64,000 bases of DNA from Methanobrevibacter sp. V74 (lineage in GTDB: Archaea > Methanobacteriota > Methanobacteria > Methanobacteriales > Methanobacteriaceae). The stretch covers positions 248,001 to 312,000 of the forward strand of contig NZ_CAUJAN010000003.1 of assembly GCF_963082495.1 (NCBI RefSeq), in the 5' to 3' direction. Shown here piece after piece: positions 8,565 through 18,492 of the stretch (positions are counted from its first letter, which is position 1; the number at the start of each line of letters is the position of its first letter). A program made the position numbers and the translations under genes. The notes below the pieces were generated by a model. That model made no database searches. It was not told the origin of the DNA and saw only the letters and a list, made by a program, of their open reading frames with translations.

Positions 8565-9664
8565 TGAAATCAAATTTAACTAAAGAAGATATTCTCCAAG
8601 TATTGACCGCAACAGACAGTGATATTATAAGATATATGGCTGAAACTGTGAAATATAGGGAGAATAATCTCATTACTTATTCTAAAAATATTTTTATACC
8701 ATTAACTGAAATCTGCAGAAATGATTGCGGATATTGTAATTTTAAAAAGAATCCTGCTGATTCAAATGCCATTATCCTTAAAAGCAAAGAAGAAGTGTTG
8801 AAAAGTTTAAAAGAAGCTGAACAATATGGTTGTAAAGAGGCAATGTTTGCTTTTGGTGAAGATGCAGATGAAGAAGAAATTGTTAAAATCAAATTAACTG
8901 AATATGGCTATGAGAACATGGTTGATTATGTTGTTGACATCTGTCAAATGACTTTAGATGAAACAACATTACTCCCCCATACCAATGGCGGAAATTACAG
9001 TTATGAAGATTTGAAAAAGCTTAAAGATGTTAATGCTTCCATGGGTTTGATGCTTGAAAATGCATCTTCTAGATTATTGGAATTGCCTGCACATAATAAA
9101 AGTCCTGGAAAAAATCCGAAAATTAGATTAAAAACCATTGAAAATGCAGGAAAACTTAAAATTCCATATACCACAGGGATTTTAATTGGAATTGGAGAAA
9201 CCGCTGAAGAAATAGCTGACTCTTTAATTGCAATTAGAGAGTTATATGACAAATATGGCCATATTCAAGAGGTCATTATTCAAAATTTCACACCGATATC
9301 AGGCATTGAAATGGAAAATTGGCCAGAACCAAGCTTTTTAGATATGATTAGAACTGTGATTGCAGGAACATTAGTATTTAGCAATACCAATGTCAGCATA
9401 CAAGTTCCTCCCAATTTAAACAATTATACTGCACAAATCTTCCTATTATGCGGTGCTGATGATTGGGGAGGGATTTCACCTGTAAGTCCTGACTTTGTAA
9501 ATATCACATCCCCATGGCCAGGAATTGATGAACTTCAAAACTTAACTGAAGATGCAGGATTTAAATTAACCGAAAGATTATGCGTTTATGAAAAATACAT
9601 CAATTCCGAATGGTTAAACAATTTTATCTTGGAAAAGATCGTCAATATATCCGAGCATCAATAA
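8564..9664 (+). CDS. cofG: 7,8-didemethyl-8-hydroxy-5-deazariboflavin synthase subunit CofG
   Basis: A 366-residue radical SAM enzyme. The cluster motif CRNDCGYC (C51, C55, C58) is the CX3CX2C signature. CofG works with CofH to make F0, the chromophore of coenzyme F420; cofH is not in this window. Length fits the single-domain archaeal CofG rather than fused FbiC. The start codon overlaps the upstream stop. The 3' end overlaps the convergent taw2 gene by 23 bp, a tight convergent arrangement. Confidence 0.95.
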   Translation: MKSNLTKEDILQVLTATDSDIIRYMAETVKYRENNLITYSKNIFIPLTEICRNDCGYCNFKKNPADSNAIILKSKEEVLKSLKEAEQYGCKEAMFAFGEDADEEEIVKIKLTEYGYENMVDYVVDICQMTLDETTLLPHTNGGNYSYEDLKKLKDVNASMGLMLENASSRLLELPAHNKSPGKNPKIRLKTIENAGKLKIPYTTGILIGIGETAEEIADSLIAIRELYDKYGHIQEVIIQNFTPISGIEMENWPEPSFLDMIRTVIAGTLVFSNTNVSIQVPPNLNNYTAQIFLLCGADDWGGISPVSPDFVNITSPWPGIDELQNLTEDAGFKLTERLCVYEKYINSEWLNNFILEKIVNISEHQ

Positions 9665-10379
9665 CCACATGTTCCACTCCAGGAGCATACTTTTTAATTT
9701 TGTTTATTTTTAATAACTCTACTTCCCGACCATTAGCCTTTGAAATTATCCTTTCAATCGGCCTTGTTTTAATTAATTTTTCAGGAACAGTTTCATGATA
9801 ATGCAGGATTCCACCTTCATTCAAACTATCAATAGCCACTTTTAAGTAATGATGAGTTGTTTTTACATAACCCATGATAATTCGATCCGCCTTAAATTCT
9901 GGAGCAATATCCTTACAATCCCCAAGAACAGGAATTACATTATTTAGTTTATTTAACTTAATGTTTTCACATAAAAACTGATAGGAATTAGGGTTTATTT
10001 CAATTGCAATTACACTAGATGCATTTGCATGAACACCAATTGGAATAGTAAAGTATCCAATACCAGCAAACATGTCAATTACTTTTTCATTATCCTCCAC
10101 TAATTTAGCAATTCTTAAACGTTCATTATTATTTCCTTTTGACCACATTACTTCTGACAAATCCAGTTTGAAAAGACATCCATTTTCTTTATTAATTGTT
10201 TCAGTGCTACTACCATAAAGAATTTGATGAACTGGTTCTCTTTTAGTTCCTTGAATATGATTAATCTTCATTATAGTTTTAACGTTATATTTTTTTGATA
10301 ATTCATCAAAATTATTATCCGAATAATTATTATCCAAAATTAAGATATCTCCAATTTTTTTATACTTCATTAACTCCAC
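9642..10379 (-). CDS. taw2: tRNA wybutosine-type synthesis protein Taw2 (Trm5/Tyw2 family)
   Basis: A 245-residue class I SAM-fold protein. The SAM motif DMFAGIGYF lies at about 102-110, and an acidic EINPN loop follows. The later motif is IMGYVKTTHHYL rather than the NPP seen in Trm5 methyltransferases. That substitution marks the Tyw2/Taw2 branch, which transfers the aminocarboxypropyl group of SAM to the tricyclic base at G37 of tRNA-Phe. Assignment to Taw2 over Trm5 rests on this motif. It is convergent with cofG (23-bp overlap) and divergent from psmB. Confidence 0.85.
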   Translation of the reverse strand: MELMKYKKIGDILILDNNYSDNNFDELSKKYNVKTIMKINHIQGTKREPVHQILYGSSTETINKENGCLFKLDLSEVMWSKGNNNERLRIAKLVEDNEKVIDMFAGIGYFTIPIGVHANASSVIAIEINPNSYQFLCENIKLNKLNNVIPVLGDCKDIAPEFKADRIIMGYVKTTHHYLKVAIDSLNEGGILHYHETVPEKLIKTRPIERIISKANGREVELLKINKIKKYAPGVEHVVIDARIY

Positions 10380-10553
10380 CTAAAAAGAAAACTTTATATA
10401 TTGAAATAACTAATATAGTATTGTTAGTTTATACTAATTATTGATTCTGATTTTAAATAAAATTAATTTAGAAAAATTAATTTATATTTTGTTATATTAA
10501 CCTATGAGTAGTTGAAATAAAATATTTTAAATACTTATACGAGGTGTATTTAA

Positions 10554-11168
10554 ATGGATGATAAAATACTGGAAGGTACAACAACCGTTGGAATTACTTG
10601 TAACGATGGGGTTGTATTTGCAAGTGAAAGAAGAGCTAGTATGGGAAACCTTGTAGCTCACAAAGTAGCAGAAAAAATATTTAAAATTGATGATCACATT
10701 GTAACAACCATAGCTGGTTCTGTTGGAGATGCACAAAGTTTAATGAAAGTTATTGAAGCAGAAGTATCATTATATCAAATGAGAAACAATGACACTATCA
10801 GTGTTAAAGCAGCTGCATCATTAACTGCAAATATCTTACGTTCAGGACCAATGTATGTTCAAACATTACTTGGTGGAATGGATGAGGAAGAACCATCTCT
10901 TTACTCACTTGACCCAGCAGGCGGTATGATTAAAGATGATTATATCTCAACTGGATCAGGTTCTATCGTAGCTTACGGAGTTCTTGAAGACAGATTTAGA
11001 GATGACTTAACAACTGATGAAGGAATAGAAATAGCCATAAGAGCTATTAGAGCTGCTGCTGAACGTGACACTTATTCTGGAAACGGATATCTAGTCGCTA
11101 AAGTGGATAAAAACGGCTTTGAAATGTTAGATAATGAAAAAATTAATGAAATTCTTGAAAAAATATAA
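10554..11168 (+). CDS. psmB: 20S proteasome beta subunit
   Basis: A 204-residue N-terminal-nucleophile hydrolase. A short propeptide (eight residues, ending in Gly8) precedes TTTVGI; autocleavage would expose Thr9 as the nucleophile. The active-site lysine is the one in AEKIF (mature position 33), and a Glu stands at mature position 17. It forms the inner rings of the archaeal proteasome with the alpha subunit, which is not in this window. GAGGTG precedes the ATG. The next gene, 130 bp downstream, is the beta-CASP nuclease. Confidence 0.96.
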   Translation: MDDKILEGTTTVGITCNDGVVFASERRASMGNLVAHKVAEKIFKIDDHIVTTIAGSVGDAQSLMKVIEAEVSLYQMRNNDTISVKAAASLTANILRSGPMYVQTLLGGMDEEEPSLYSLDPAGGMIKDDYISTGSGSIVAYGVLEDRFRDDLTTDEGIEIAIRAIRAAAERDTYSGNGYLVAKVDKNGFEMLDNEKINEILEKI

Positions 11169-11208
11169 GTAAACTAATTTTTCATAACTAACTATTTTTT
11201 ATATAATA

Positions 11209-11286
11209 GTGTAGATAGTTTATGGAATTTAACTGATTATGACTTAAATGCTTCCATAAACTATTTTTCTACACAAACTTTTTTTT
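11209..11286 (+). terminator. Long imperfect hairpin plus T8 between psmB and aCPSF1
   Basis: The left arm (11209-11226, starting GTGTAGATAG) pairs with the right arm (11253-11274) over about 18 bp with one 4-base bulge and a 26-base loop. AAAC and T8 (11279-11286) follow. This reads as a psmB terminator. However, the T8 is only 11 bases before the start codon of the termination nuclease gene, so it may also act in that gene's leader. Confidence 0.6.
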
Positions 11287-11297
11287 GAAGGGATTAT

Positions 11298-13211
11298 ATG
11301 ACTTCAGATATTTTAGATGATATTAAAAAAGAGATTTTATCAAAACTACCCGATGAAATTCAGGTCTCGAAAGTGGAATTTGAAGGACCTGAAGTAGTAG
11401 TTTACACTAAGAATCCAGAAATTATTACTGAAAATGGTGATCTTATAAGATCACTTGCAAAAGAACTAAGAAAAAGAATTATTATTAGATCTGACAAAAG
11501 TGCTTTACTTGAACCAGAACCAACTATAAATAAAATTCATGAAATAGTTCCAGATGGAGCTGAAATTACTGATGTTTACTTTGATACAGTAACTGGTGAG
11601 GTTGTTATTACTGCTAAAAAACCAGGGCTTGTCATTGGAAAATACGGAGCTACTTCAAGAAATATCGTTAAAAATACTGGATGGGCACCTAAAATATTAA
11701 GAACCCCTCCAATTAGTTCAGACATTATTGGAAAAATTAGAACTATTAAAAAGAATAGCAGTAAAGAAAGAAAAAAATTATTACAAAAATTAGGACGTCA
11801 AATCCACCAAGGAAGTAAGTTCCCTAATGATTGGGCAAGAGTAACTTCCATGGGAGGATTTAAAGAAGTAGGACGTTCTTCAATGTTATTACAAACACCC
11901 AACAGTCGAGTTTTACTTGATTGTGGTGTTAATGTTGCCGCATCAGATAATAAAAATGCATTCCCCTATTTGAATGCTCCTGAATTTTCAATTGAAGAAT
12001 TGGATGCGGTTATTATATCTCACGCTCACTTAGATCACTGTGGTTTTGTACCATATCTTTTCCATTATGGATATGATGGACCGGTTTACTGTACAACACC
12101 AACAAGAGACTTGACTACACTTTTACAATTTGATCACTTGGATATTGCCCACAGAGAAGGTAATCCACTTCCATTTACATCAAAACATGTAAAACAACAA
12201 ATTAAAAATACAATTACCTTAGATTATGGTGAAGTAACCGACATTTCACCAGACATAAGATTAACATTGCATAATGCAGGACACATCTTAGGTTCAGCAA
12301 TGTCCCATATGCACATTGGAGATGGAGCTCACAATTTAGTATATACTGGAGATTTCAAATATGAACCATCAAGATTACTTGAACCTGCAAATATCCGTTT
12401 CCCACGTGCTGAAACTGTCATTATGGAAAGTACATATGGTGGAAAAGAAGATGTGCAACCTTCCAGAAACAATGCTGAAAAAGAAATGATGAAAACCATC
12501 TACAAAACCCTTAAACGTGGCGGAAAAATATTAGTTCCAGTATTTGCTGTGGGAAGAGCACAGGAATTAATGGTCGTGCTTGAAGAGTACATGAGACATG
12601 GAATGATTGATGAAGTACCAATTTACATTGATGGAATGATTTGGGAAGCTACAGCAATCCATACTGCAAGACCAGAATACTTAAGCAAAGATTTAAGAGA
12701 CCAAATTTTCCACATGGGAAGAAATCCATTTGTCTCAGACATGTTTGAAAAAGTTCAAAATCATAATCAAAGAAAAGAAATTGTTGAATCAAAACAGCCT
12801 GCGATTATCCTATCAACTTCAGGTATGTTAACTGGAGGAAACTCAGTAGAATACTTCAAGTGGTTATGTGAAGATGAAAAAAATTCAATAATCTTCGTAG
12901 GATACCAGTCTGAAGGATCAATGGGTAGAAGAGTTCAAAAAGGTTGGAAGGAAATTCCTCTTGAAGATGATGATGGAAGAACTAGGCAATTCTGTGTTAA
13001 AATGGAAGTTAAAACTATTAATGGATTCAGTGGTCACTCCAACAGAAGACAATTAATGGAATATGTTAAAAGACTCAATCCAAGACCTGAAAAAGTCATT
13101 ACTTGTCATGGAGACCCCTATAAAGCAGTGGACTTGGCATCTTCAATCCATAGAAGTTATAAGATTGAAACTAAAACCCCAATTAATTTAGATTGTGTAA
13201 GAATTCATTAA
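11298..13211 (+). CDS. fttA: Beta-CASP ribonuclease aCPSF1 (FttA), transcription termination factor
   Basis: A 637-residue archaeal CPSF73-like protein. N-terminal KH domains (about 1-145, with the [10 protein letters not shown] loop near 117) bind RNA. A metallo-beta-lactamase domain follows, with the zinc motif HAHLDH at 242-247, then the beta-CASP insert and a C-terminal SGHSNR segment. Homologues cleave nascent RNA at U-rich sites and terminate transcription. GAAGGGA precedes the ATG. The gene lies just after a hairpin/T8 element, which is notable given the protein's function. Confidence 0.95.
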   Translation: MTSDILDDIKKEILSKLPDEIQVSKVEFEGPEVVVYTKNPEIITENGDLIRSLAKELRKRIIIRSDKSALLEPEPTINKIHEIVPDGAEITDVYFDTVTGEVVITAKKPGLVIGKYGATSRNIVKNTGWAPKILRTPPISSDIIGKIRTIKKNSSKERKKLLQKLGRQIHQGSKFPNDWARVTSMGGFKEVGRSSMLLQTPNSRVLLDCGVNVAASDNKNAFPYLNAPEFSIEELDAVIISHAHLDHCGFVPYLFHYGYDGPVYCTTPTRDLTTLLQFDHLDIAHREGNPLPFTSKHVKQQIKNTITLDYGEVTDISPDIRLTLHNAGHILGSAMSHMHIGDGAHNLVYTGDFKYEPSRLLEPANIRFPRAETVIMESTYGGKEDVQPSRNNAEKEMMKTIYKTLKRGGKILVPVFAVGRAQELMVVLEEYMRHGMIDEVPIYIDGMIWEATAIHTARPEYLSKDLRDQIFHMGRNPFVSDMFEKVQNHNQRKEIVESKQPAIILSTSGMLTGGNSVEYFKWLCEDEKNSIIFVGYQSEGSMGRRVQKGWKEIPLEDDDGRTRQFCVKMEVKTINGFSGHSNRRQLMEYVKRLNPRPEKVITCHGDPYKAVDLASSIHRSYKIETKTPINLDCVRIH

Positions 13212-13309
13212 AAATTATTAAATACTAAATAAAACAAAGTATTATTATTAACATTAATGTGTTGTAATAACATTGCAACATTTAATTTTATTTTTAAATT
13301 GGTGTAATC

Positions 13310-14329
13310 ATGGTTACTTATTCAGAATCTGGTGTTGATATTGATTTGGAAGCAGTTACTGTTTCAAAATTAGCAGACAAACTTAAATCAACATTAGAAT
13401 GCAGAGATATTATTACTGACAGTGGTCATTATGCAGCTTTAGTAAAATTAGGAGATAAAGCTATCGCTATGAGTACTGATGGTGTTGGAAGTAAAATTTT
13501 AATTGCTGAAATGATGAACAAATATGATACAGTAGGTATTGATTGTATTGCTATGGTTGTTAACGATATTTTATGTGTTGGAGCTGAACCTATAGCTTTA
13601 GTAGATTACCTTGCTGTTGAAAAACCAGACCCTGAAAGAGCCGCTGAAATCGCTGAAGGTTTAGTAACAGGCGCTAAGGAATCTAAAATCGCAATTATTG
13701 GTGGTGAAACAGCTTCACTTCCAGAAATAATCAAAGATTTCGACCTTGCAGGAACTGGTATCGGATTTGTTGATATCGATAAAATCATTACCGGTGAAAA
13801 TATTGAACCAGGAAATGTTTTAATTGGCATTGAAAGTAATGGAATTCATTCTAATGGATATAGTCTTGCAAGAAAAGCATTATTTGATGATGCTAAATTT
13901 AGCATAGACGATGAAATGCCAAATGGCGAAACTACAATTGGTGAAGAATTAATAAGGCCAACTGAATTATATGTTAAACCTATTGTTGCATTATTTGAAA
14001 AAGAATATAATATTAATGGGCTTGCCCATATTACCGGAGGAGGTTTCACCAACCTTAGACGTTTGAAAAAAGGTGTGGGATATGAAATTACCAACCTTCC
14101 AGAAGTTCCGGAAATATTTAAACTTATTTATGAACAAAACGTGGACATCAAAGAAATGTACAAAGTTTTCAACATGGGTGTGGGTTTTGTTGTAATTAGT
14201 GATGAGACAGAAGCTGATAAAATTATGGAAACTTTAAGAGAACACTGTAAATGTCAAATTATCGGTAAAGTAACTGATGATGAAAAAATTACAGTTAAAG
14301 CTTTTGAGAAATCTGTTATTGAGTACTGA
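13310..14329 (+). CDS. purM: Phosphoribosylformylglycinamidine cyclo-ligase
   Basis: A 339-residue PurM (AIR synthetase), step five of purine synthesis, closing the imidazole ring with ATP. The family start YSESGVDI is present, followed by the STDGVGSK nucleotide-site motif and the AHITGGGF motif near residue 240. Length is typical. The ATG is preceded by a weak GGTG Shine-Dalgarno. comC starts 10 bp after the stop, suggesting co-transcription, though the two pathways are unrelated. Confidence 0.95.
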   Translation: MVTYSESGVDIDLEAVTVSKLADKLKSTLECRDIITDSGHYAALVKLGDKAIAMSTDGVGSKILIAEMMNKYDTVGIDCIAMVVNDILCVGAEPIALVDYLAVEKPDPERAAEIAEGLVTGAKESKIAIIGGETASLPEIIKDFDLAGTGIGFVDIDKIITGENIEPGNVLIGIESNGIHSNGYSLARKALFDDAKFSIDDEMPNGETTIGEELIRPTELYVKPIVALFEKEYNINGLAHITGGGFTNLRRLKKGVGYEITNLPEVPEIFKLIYEQNVDIKEMYKVFNMGVGFVVISDETEADKIMETLREHCKCQIIGKVTDDEKITVKAFEKSVIEY

Positions 14330-14339
14330 AGGTGTGTAA

Positions 14340-15368
14340 ATGAAGATAATGAAAGATAATGAAATGGCTCTTGTAAAAGAAATATTAGCTAAGCTTGGAG
14401 CTAGCAAGGAAGATCAAGAATTAGTGGCAGAAGCGACATTGGATGCTGACTTAAAAGGATTTACATCACATGGACTTGGAAGATTTCCACAATATCTTAC
14501 CAGCATTAAAGCAAACACAATTAACTTGAAAGACAATATTACTATTGAAAAAGAAACTCCTGCCATGGCATTAATTAATGGAAATTGTGGATTTGGACAA
14601 GCAGTATCTTATAAAGCAATGCAAATAGCTATTAAAAAAGCTAAAGAAGTAGGTATTGCTTGTGTTGGAGTTCACAATTCTAACCACTTTGGCGTTACTG
14701 GATTTTACTCCGATTTAGCATTACGTGAAAACTGTATTGGAATAGTTATTGCAAATACTGATCCTGCTATTGCACCATTAGGCGGTAAGGAAGCATTAAT
14801 TGGAACCAATCCGATTGCATTAGGCATTCCATCTGATTCCTACATCACTGTAGATATGGCAACTTCAATTACTGCCCGTGGAAAAATAATTGAATCAAAA
14901 AGAAAAGGCCTTGATTTGCCTGATGGCTGGGCATTGGATAAAGATGGAAACCCAACAAATGACCCTGAAGCTGCACTTGAAGGATCTATCTTACCATTTG
15001 GCGGATTCAAAGGATATGCATTATCACTATTAATTGAAATTTTAACCGGCCCATTAGTACAGGCAGGTTACGGTCGTGGAGTTACAGGTACTGCTTCACC
15101 GGATAAAGACTGTACTAAAGGAGATTTATATATTGTAATTGATCCTTCTAAATTTGGTGACTTTGATGAATTTAAAGCAAACACCGAAGACTTTATATCA
15201 CAAGTTAGAGAAACTGGGGAAAGTGTAGCTATTCCAGGAGATTTAGAAGTTAAAAGAATTGCTGAAGCTGAAGCTAATGGCGTTGCAATTGATGAAAATT
15301 TATACAATCAATTAAAAGGAATCTGTGACAAGTTAGATATTGACATAGATTCATATGTTGAAGAATAA
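14340..15368 (+). CDS. comC: L-sulfolactate / malate-type dehydrogenase (LDH2/MDHG family)
   Basis: A 342-residue member of the LDH2/MDHG family of NAD(P)-dependent 2-hydroxyacid dehydrogenases. Family landmarks are SHGLGRFPQY (about 40-49), the catalytic-region HNSNHFG and PFGGFKGYAL. In methanogens such proteins include ComC (sulfolactate dehydrogenase of coenzyme M synthesis) and malate dehydrogenases; the sequence alone does not settle the substrate, so the symbol is tentative. AAGGTG lies upstream of the ATG, 10 bp after purM. The stop codon lies inside the left arm of a terminator hairpin. Confidence 0.8.
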   Translation: MKIMKDNEMALVKEILAKLGASKEDQELVAEATLDADLKGFTSHGLGRFPQYLTSIKANTINLKDNITIEKETPAMALINGNCGFGQAVSYKAMQIAIKKAKEVGIACVGVHNSNHFGVTGFYSDLALRENCIGIVIANTDPAIAPLGGKEALIGTNPIALGIPSDSYITVDMATSITARGKIIESKRKGLDLPDGWALDKDGNPTNDPEAALEGSILPFGGFKGYALSLLIEILTGPLVQAGYGRGVTGTASPDKDCTKGDLYIVIDPSKFGDFDEFKANTEDFISQVRETGESVAIPGDLEVKRIAEAEANGVAIDENLYNQLKGICDKLDIDIDSYVEE

Positions 15369-15393
15369 GATTATTCTTCAAAAATTCTTTTTT
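15360..15393 (+). terminator. Terminator hairpin overlapping the comC stop
   Basis: GAAGAATAA / TTATTCTTC, a perfect 9-bp inverted repeat (15360-15379) that contains the TAA stop, followed by a T6 run at 15388-15393. Its right side falls in a locally duplicated 65-bp unit. Confidence 0.6.
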
Positions 15394-15505
15394 AAAACAA
15401 ATAAATACTTATTATGCACTTCATCTTAACTATTTTAAATCTTCAAAAATTCTTTTTTTAAAACAGTTAAATACTTGTTATACCCTTTATCTTAACTATT
15501 TTAAA
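15375..15505. repeat. Imperfect tandem duplication of a 65-bp unit
   Basis: 15375-15439 and 15440-15505 share TCTTCAAAAATTCTTTTTT at the left end and ATCTTAACTATTTTAAA at the right, with scattered substitutions between. The first copy includes the T-tract of the comC terminator, so the T-tract is duplicated. The rest of the 278-bp spacer to 15646 shows no gene; a Shine-Dalgarno AAGGAGG stands before the next ATG. Confidence 0.7.
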
Positions 15506-15646
15506 ACTAAAATTAAATTTAAAAATATTAAAAAAATGATGAAAAAAGCCAAAAGTATAAATGTAAAAAAATAATAATAATTTAGTATTGAAAATCGTAA
15601 ACTTTTCAAATAATATGATTTTCATTAAAAGGAGGATAATAAATTT

Positions 15647-18463
15647 ATGAAATTTAAAAACTCTTATCTGTTATTAATAGCGATGACAATCTTCCTATTA
15701 ATAAGTATCGGATCTGTTTGTGCTAGTGAAAATGTCACTGCAGATAGCGACAGTCAACTAGCTAGTGCAGACGATAGTGTTGTCCTTGCCGATAATGGCA
15801 ATGGATCCACGCAAGAAAAAATAAATACTGAAGTTGTTTGTGAAAATCAAGAATATAAAGACAACGAGAGTGTAGTGATTCCTGTAGAAGTAAAATATAA
15901 TGAATCTAATACCTTGAATATTTCTGCAAGTAACTTAACTGTTCTTGAAAACGGAAAATCAATAAAATTCACATATAATAATACGACAGGAATAACCCTT
16001 ATTGACAAATTAGCTATTGGAAATCATACTTTAGATATATGGTATTTAGGTAATGCTGTATATAACAATTCTACAAGTAAAATAATTCTTTCCATATTTG
16101 GAAATAATACTTTAATTATGCCTTCAGGCATCAATAGTGATGGAAATAGTGTAGATGTTCCAATTAACCTAACTGATGGAGTTCATGACAACACCCATCT
16201 TTTAAATGACTCAAATACTAAAGTTATCTTAAAATATAATGATATTAATGCCACAGTTCCAATTGATTGGAACGAGGTAGCAACAAATCATATAATCAGT
16301 ATTAGCAACCTTGAAAATAAGATTCCTTCTACCTTAATCGTTAATTATACTGAAGGAAATAAAAGCATTATTAAAGAAGTTGCAATAAAATACACCACTT
16401 TAATTAATGCTTCAGATGTTGATGCTAATGAAAATGAAGTAATAAACATTAGTGTTGTTGTTTTAGATGTGAATAATGCTCCTATTAGCAACATTACTAA
16501 AAATAATTTTACAATAACTGGTGTGAAAAATTATAGTTATAATAGTACAACAAATATTTTAACAATTACTAAATTGACTAAAGGAATTTATCCCGTAACA
16601 ATTATTTATACTGGTAATGAAAACTATAACGCATCTACAAAAACTATTAATATTAATGTTCGTGGCAGTGTTGTAATAAATACAAAAGATAAAACTGTTA
16701 AAGTCAACTCCACCAAAAATGGTACAATTGTGCTTAATATTACCAATGGTGTAGATATTTTTGAAATTAATAAAACCAATATTAATTTAACAATTACCTA
16801 TAAAGACGGCAATTTAACAAAAACTGTCAACGCAACAATTTTAAGTGTTGAAAATGGAACTATCACATTTACATACGATGGAGACAATATTACTAGTGGA
16901 AACCTAACCATTATTTATAATAATGGAGACGTGAATGCAACTAAAAAAATTACTATGAAAAGAATCTACAATGTTAAAATTGAAATAATCAAAGCTGAAA
17001 ACCAGTACTTATCCGGTAATTTCACTTTCAAATTAGTAGACCTTGACAATAGTACCATATCCCTTAAAGGAAAAAAATTAAGTTTAACCACAACTGGAAG
17101 GATTAAAGCCGGATTCAGTGCAACTATTGATGAAAACAATACTGCTTCCTTTAAAAATAGCAACTTATATGAGTTTGATCAAAATAATAACAATTTAGCT
17201 ATGAATAGATTAAATGTTGGAAATCATACTGTTGAGTTAACTACATCCGACAGTTTAGTATCAACAAAAGTAACAACTAATTTAACTATTACTAAAGCTA
17301 AGGTTACCATAAAAATGGATAACTATAATGAGTATTATGGAAGTAATAAAAACTTAACCTTTACTGTAACTAATTCAGAAAGTGGAGAAGCAATGAACGG
17401 AATAATCCTCAAATTACACTTCCCTAAAATTAGTAAAAACTACTTCTATGTTTCAACTAATGTAAATGGAAAGGCACATATTTCTGTTAAAGGAGTTGTT
17501 GGAGGAACTTATAGTTTAACTGCATCTACAAATGACACTAAAAATGTTGTAAATGCTTCTATAAAATCCACCATGACCATTAAAAAGATTCCGGTTGTAA
17601 TTAGTGGTAAAAATGTTAAAATTTACTATAACAGTGGCCCTACTTATACAATTAAAGTTACTAAAAACGGCAAAGGCATAAGTGGAGCTTACGTATTTGT
17701 TAGATTATACTCAACTTCTAAAAACTACACTGATTATCTTTTCAAAACTAATAGTAATGGTCAAATTTTATTTAGTGCATCTTTAGATGTTGGAAACCAT
17801 AAAATTATTGTAACATCAGCAGATGCTAGATACCAAAGTAATCAAATTACTAAAACTATTACAGTTAAAAAAGCTAGTGCAAAAATCAAAGCACCAAAAG
17901 TAACAGATTACTATAAAGGTGGCAAATACTTTAACATTAAATTAAGTAACACTAAAAATAAAAAAGGAATCTATAATGCAAAGGTTAACATTAAAGTCTT
18001 TATTACTTCATCTAAATATTACAACTATAACGGTTACACCGGAGCCAATGGTAAAATTAAATTATCCCTTGATAATTTAAGACCGGGAACCTATTATGTT
18101 GTTATAAGTGGCGCTGATAACAAAAATTATAAAGCTAAAAAAATTATTTCCAAAATAGTAATTAAAAAGGCACCAACTAAATTAGTTGTTAAAAAAATAA
18201 GCGCTAAAAAGGGTAGTGAAAAATACTTTAAAGTAAAAGTTATCAATAAAAAGACTAAAAAAGTAATTTCCAAGGTTGCAGTTAAAGTTAAAGTTTATAC
18301 TGGTAAAAAATATAAAACTTACACTCTAAAAACTAACGCAAAAGGAATTGCTAACCTTAATGTTGGAAAATTAAAAGTTGGTAAACATAAAGTTGTAGTT
18401 AATTCCGCTAACAAGTATTGTGTTGCCAAAACAGCAAAATCAACCATTAAAATCAAAAAATAA
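15647..18463 (+). CDS. Secreted Ig-like repeat (adhesin-like) protein
   Basis: A 938-residue protein with a signal peptide (basic start, hydrophobic stretch about 8-22, likely cleavage after SVCA). The rest is a string of Ig-like beta-sandwich domains of the type common in Methanobrevibacter surface proteins, each ending in patterns such as VGNHTV or KGIYPVTIIYTGN. The last 350 residues are very rich in lysine and tyrosine. There is no C-terminal transmembrane anchor, so retention may rely on the basic region binding anionic wall polymers; that is an inference. AAGGAGGA precedes the ATG. A strong terminator follows. Confidence 0.85.
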   Translation: MKFKNSYLLLIAMTIFLLISIGSVCASENVTADSDSQLASADDSVVLADNGNGSTQEKINTEVVCENQEYKDNESVVIPVEVKYNESNTLNISASNLTVLENGKSIKFTYNNTTGITLIDKLAIGNHTLDIWYLGNAVYNNSTSKIILSIFGNNTLIMPSGINSDGNSVDVPINLTDGVHDNTHLLNDSNTKVILKYNDINATVPIDWNEVATNHIISISNLENKIPSTLIVNYTEGNKSIIKEVAIKYTTLINASDVDANENEVINISVVVLDVNNAPISNITKNNFTITGVKNYSYNSTTNILTITKLTKGIYPVTIIYTGNENYNASTKTININVRGSVVINTKDKTVKVNSTKNGTIVLNITNGVDIFEINKTNINLTITYKDGNLTKTVNATILSVENGTITFTYDGDNITSGNLTIIYNNGDVNATKKITMKRIYNVKIEIIKAENQYLSGNFTFKLVDLDNSTISLKGKKLSLTTTGRIKAGFSATIDENNTASFKNSNLYEFDQNNNNLAMNRLNVGNHTVELTTSDSLVSTKVTTNLTITKAKVTIKMDNYNEYYGSNKNLTFTVTNSESGEAMNGIILKLHFPKISKNYFYVSTNVNGKAHISVKGVVGGTYSLTASTNDTKNVVNASIKSTMTIKKIPVVISGKNVKIYYNSGPTYTIKVTKNGKGISGAYVFVRLYSTSKNYTDYLFKTNSNGQILFSASLDVGNHKIIVTSADARYQSNQITKTITVKKASAKIKAPKVTDYYKGGKYFNIKLSNTKNKKGIYNAKVNIKVFITSSKYYNYNGYTGANGKIKLSLDNLRPGTYYVVISGADNKNYKAKKIISKIVIKKAPTKLVVKKISAKKGSEKYFKVKVINKKTKKVISKVAVKVKVYTGKKYKTYTLKTNAKGIANLNVGKLKVGKHKVVVNSANKYCVAKTAKSTIKIKK

Positions 18464-18492
18464 GAGAATTAAATTTCTCTTAAACTTTTTTT
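18461..18492 (+). terminator. Terminator of the Ig-like protein gene
   Basis: TAAGAGAA / TTCTCTTA (8-bp arms, six-base loop, 18461-18482), then AAC and T7 (18486-18492). The stop codon is the first three bases of the left arm. It lies against the stop of convergent polB1 at 18491. Confidence 0.75.
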
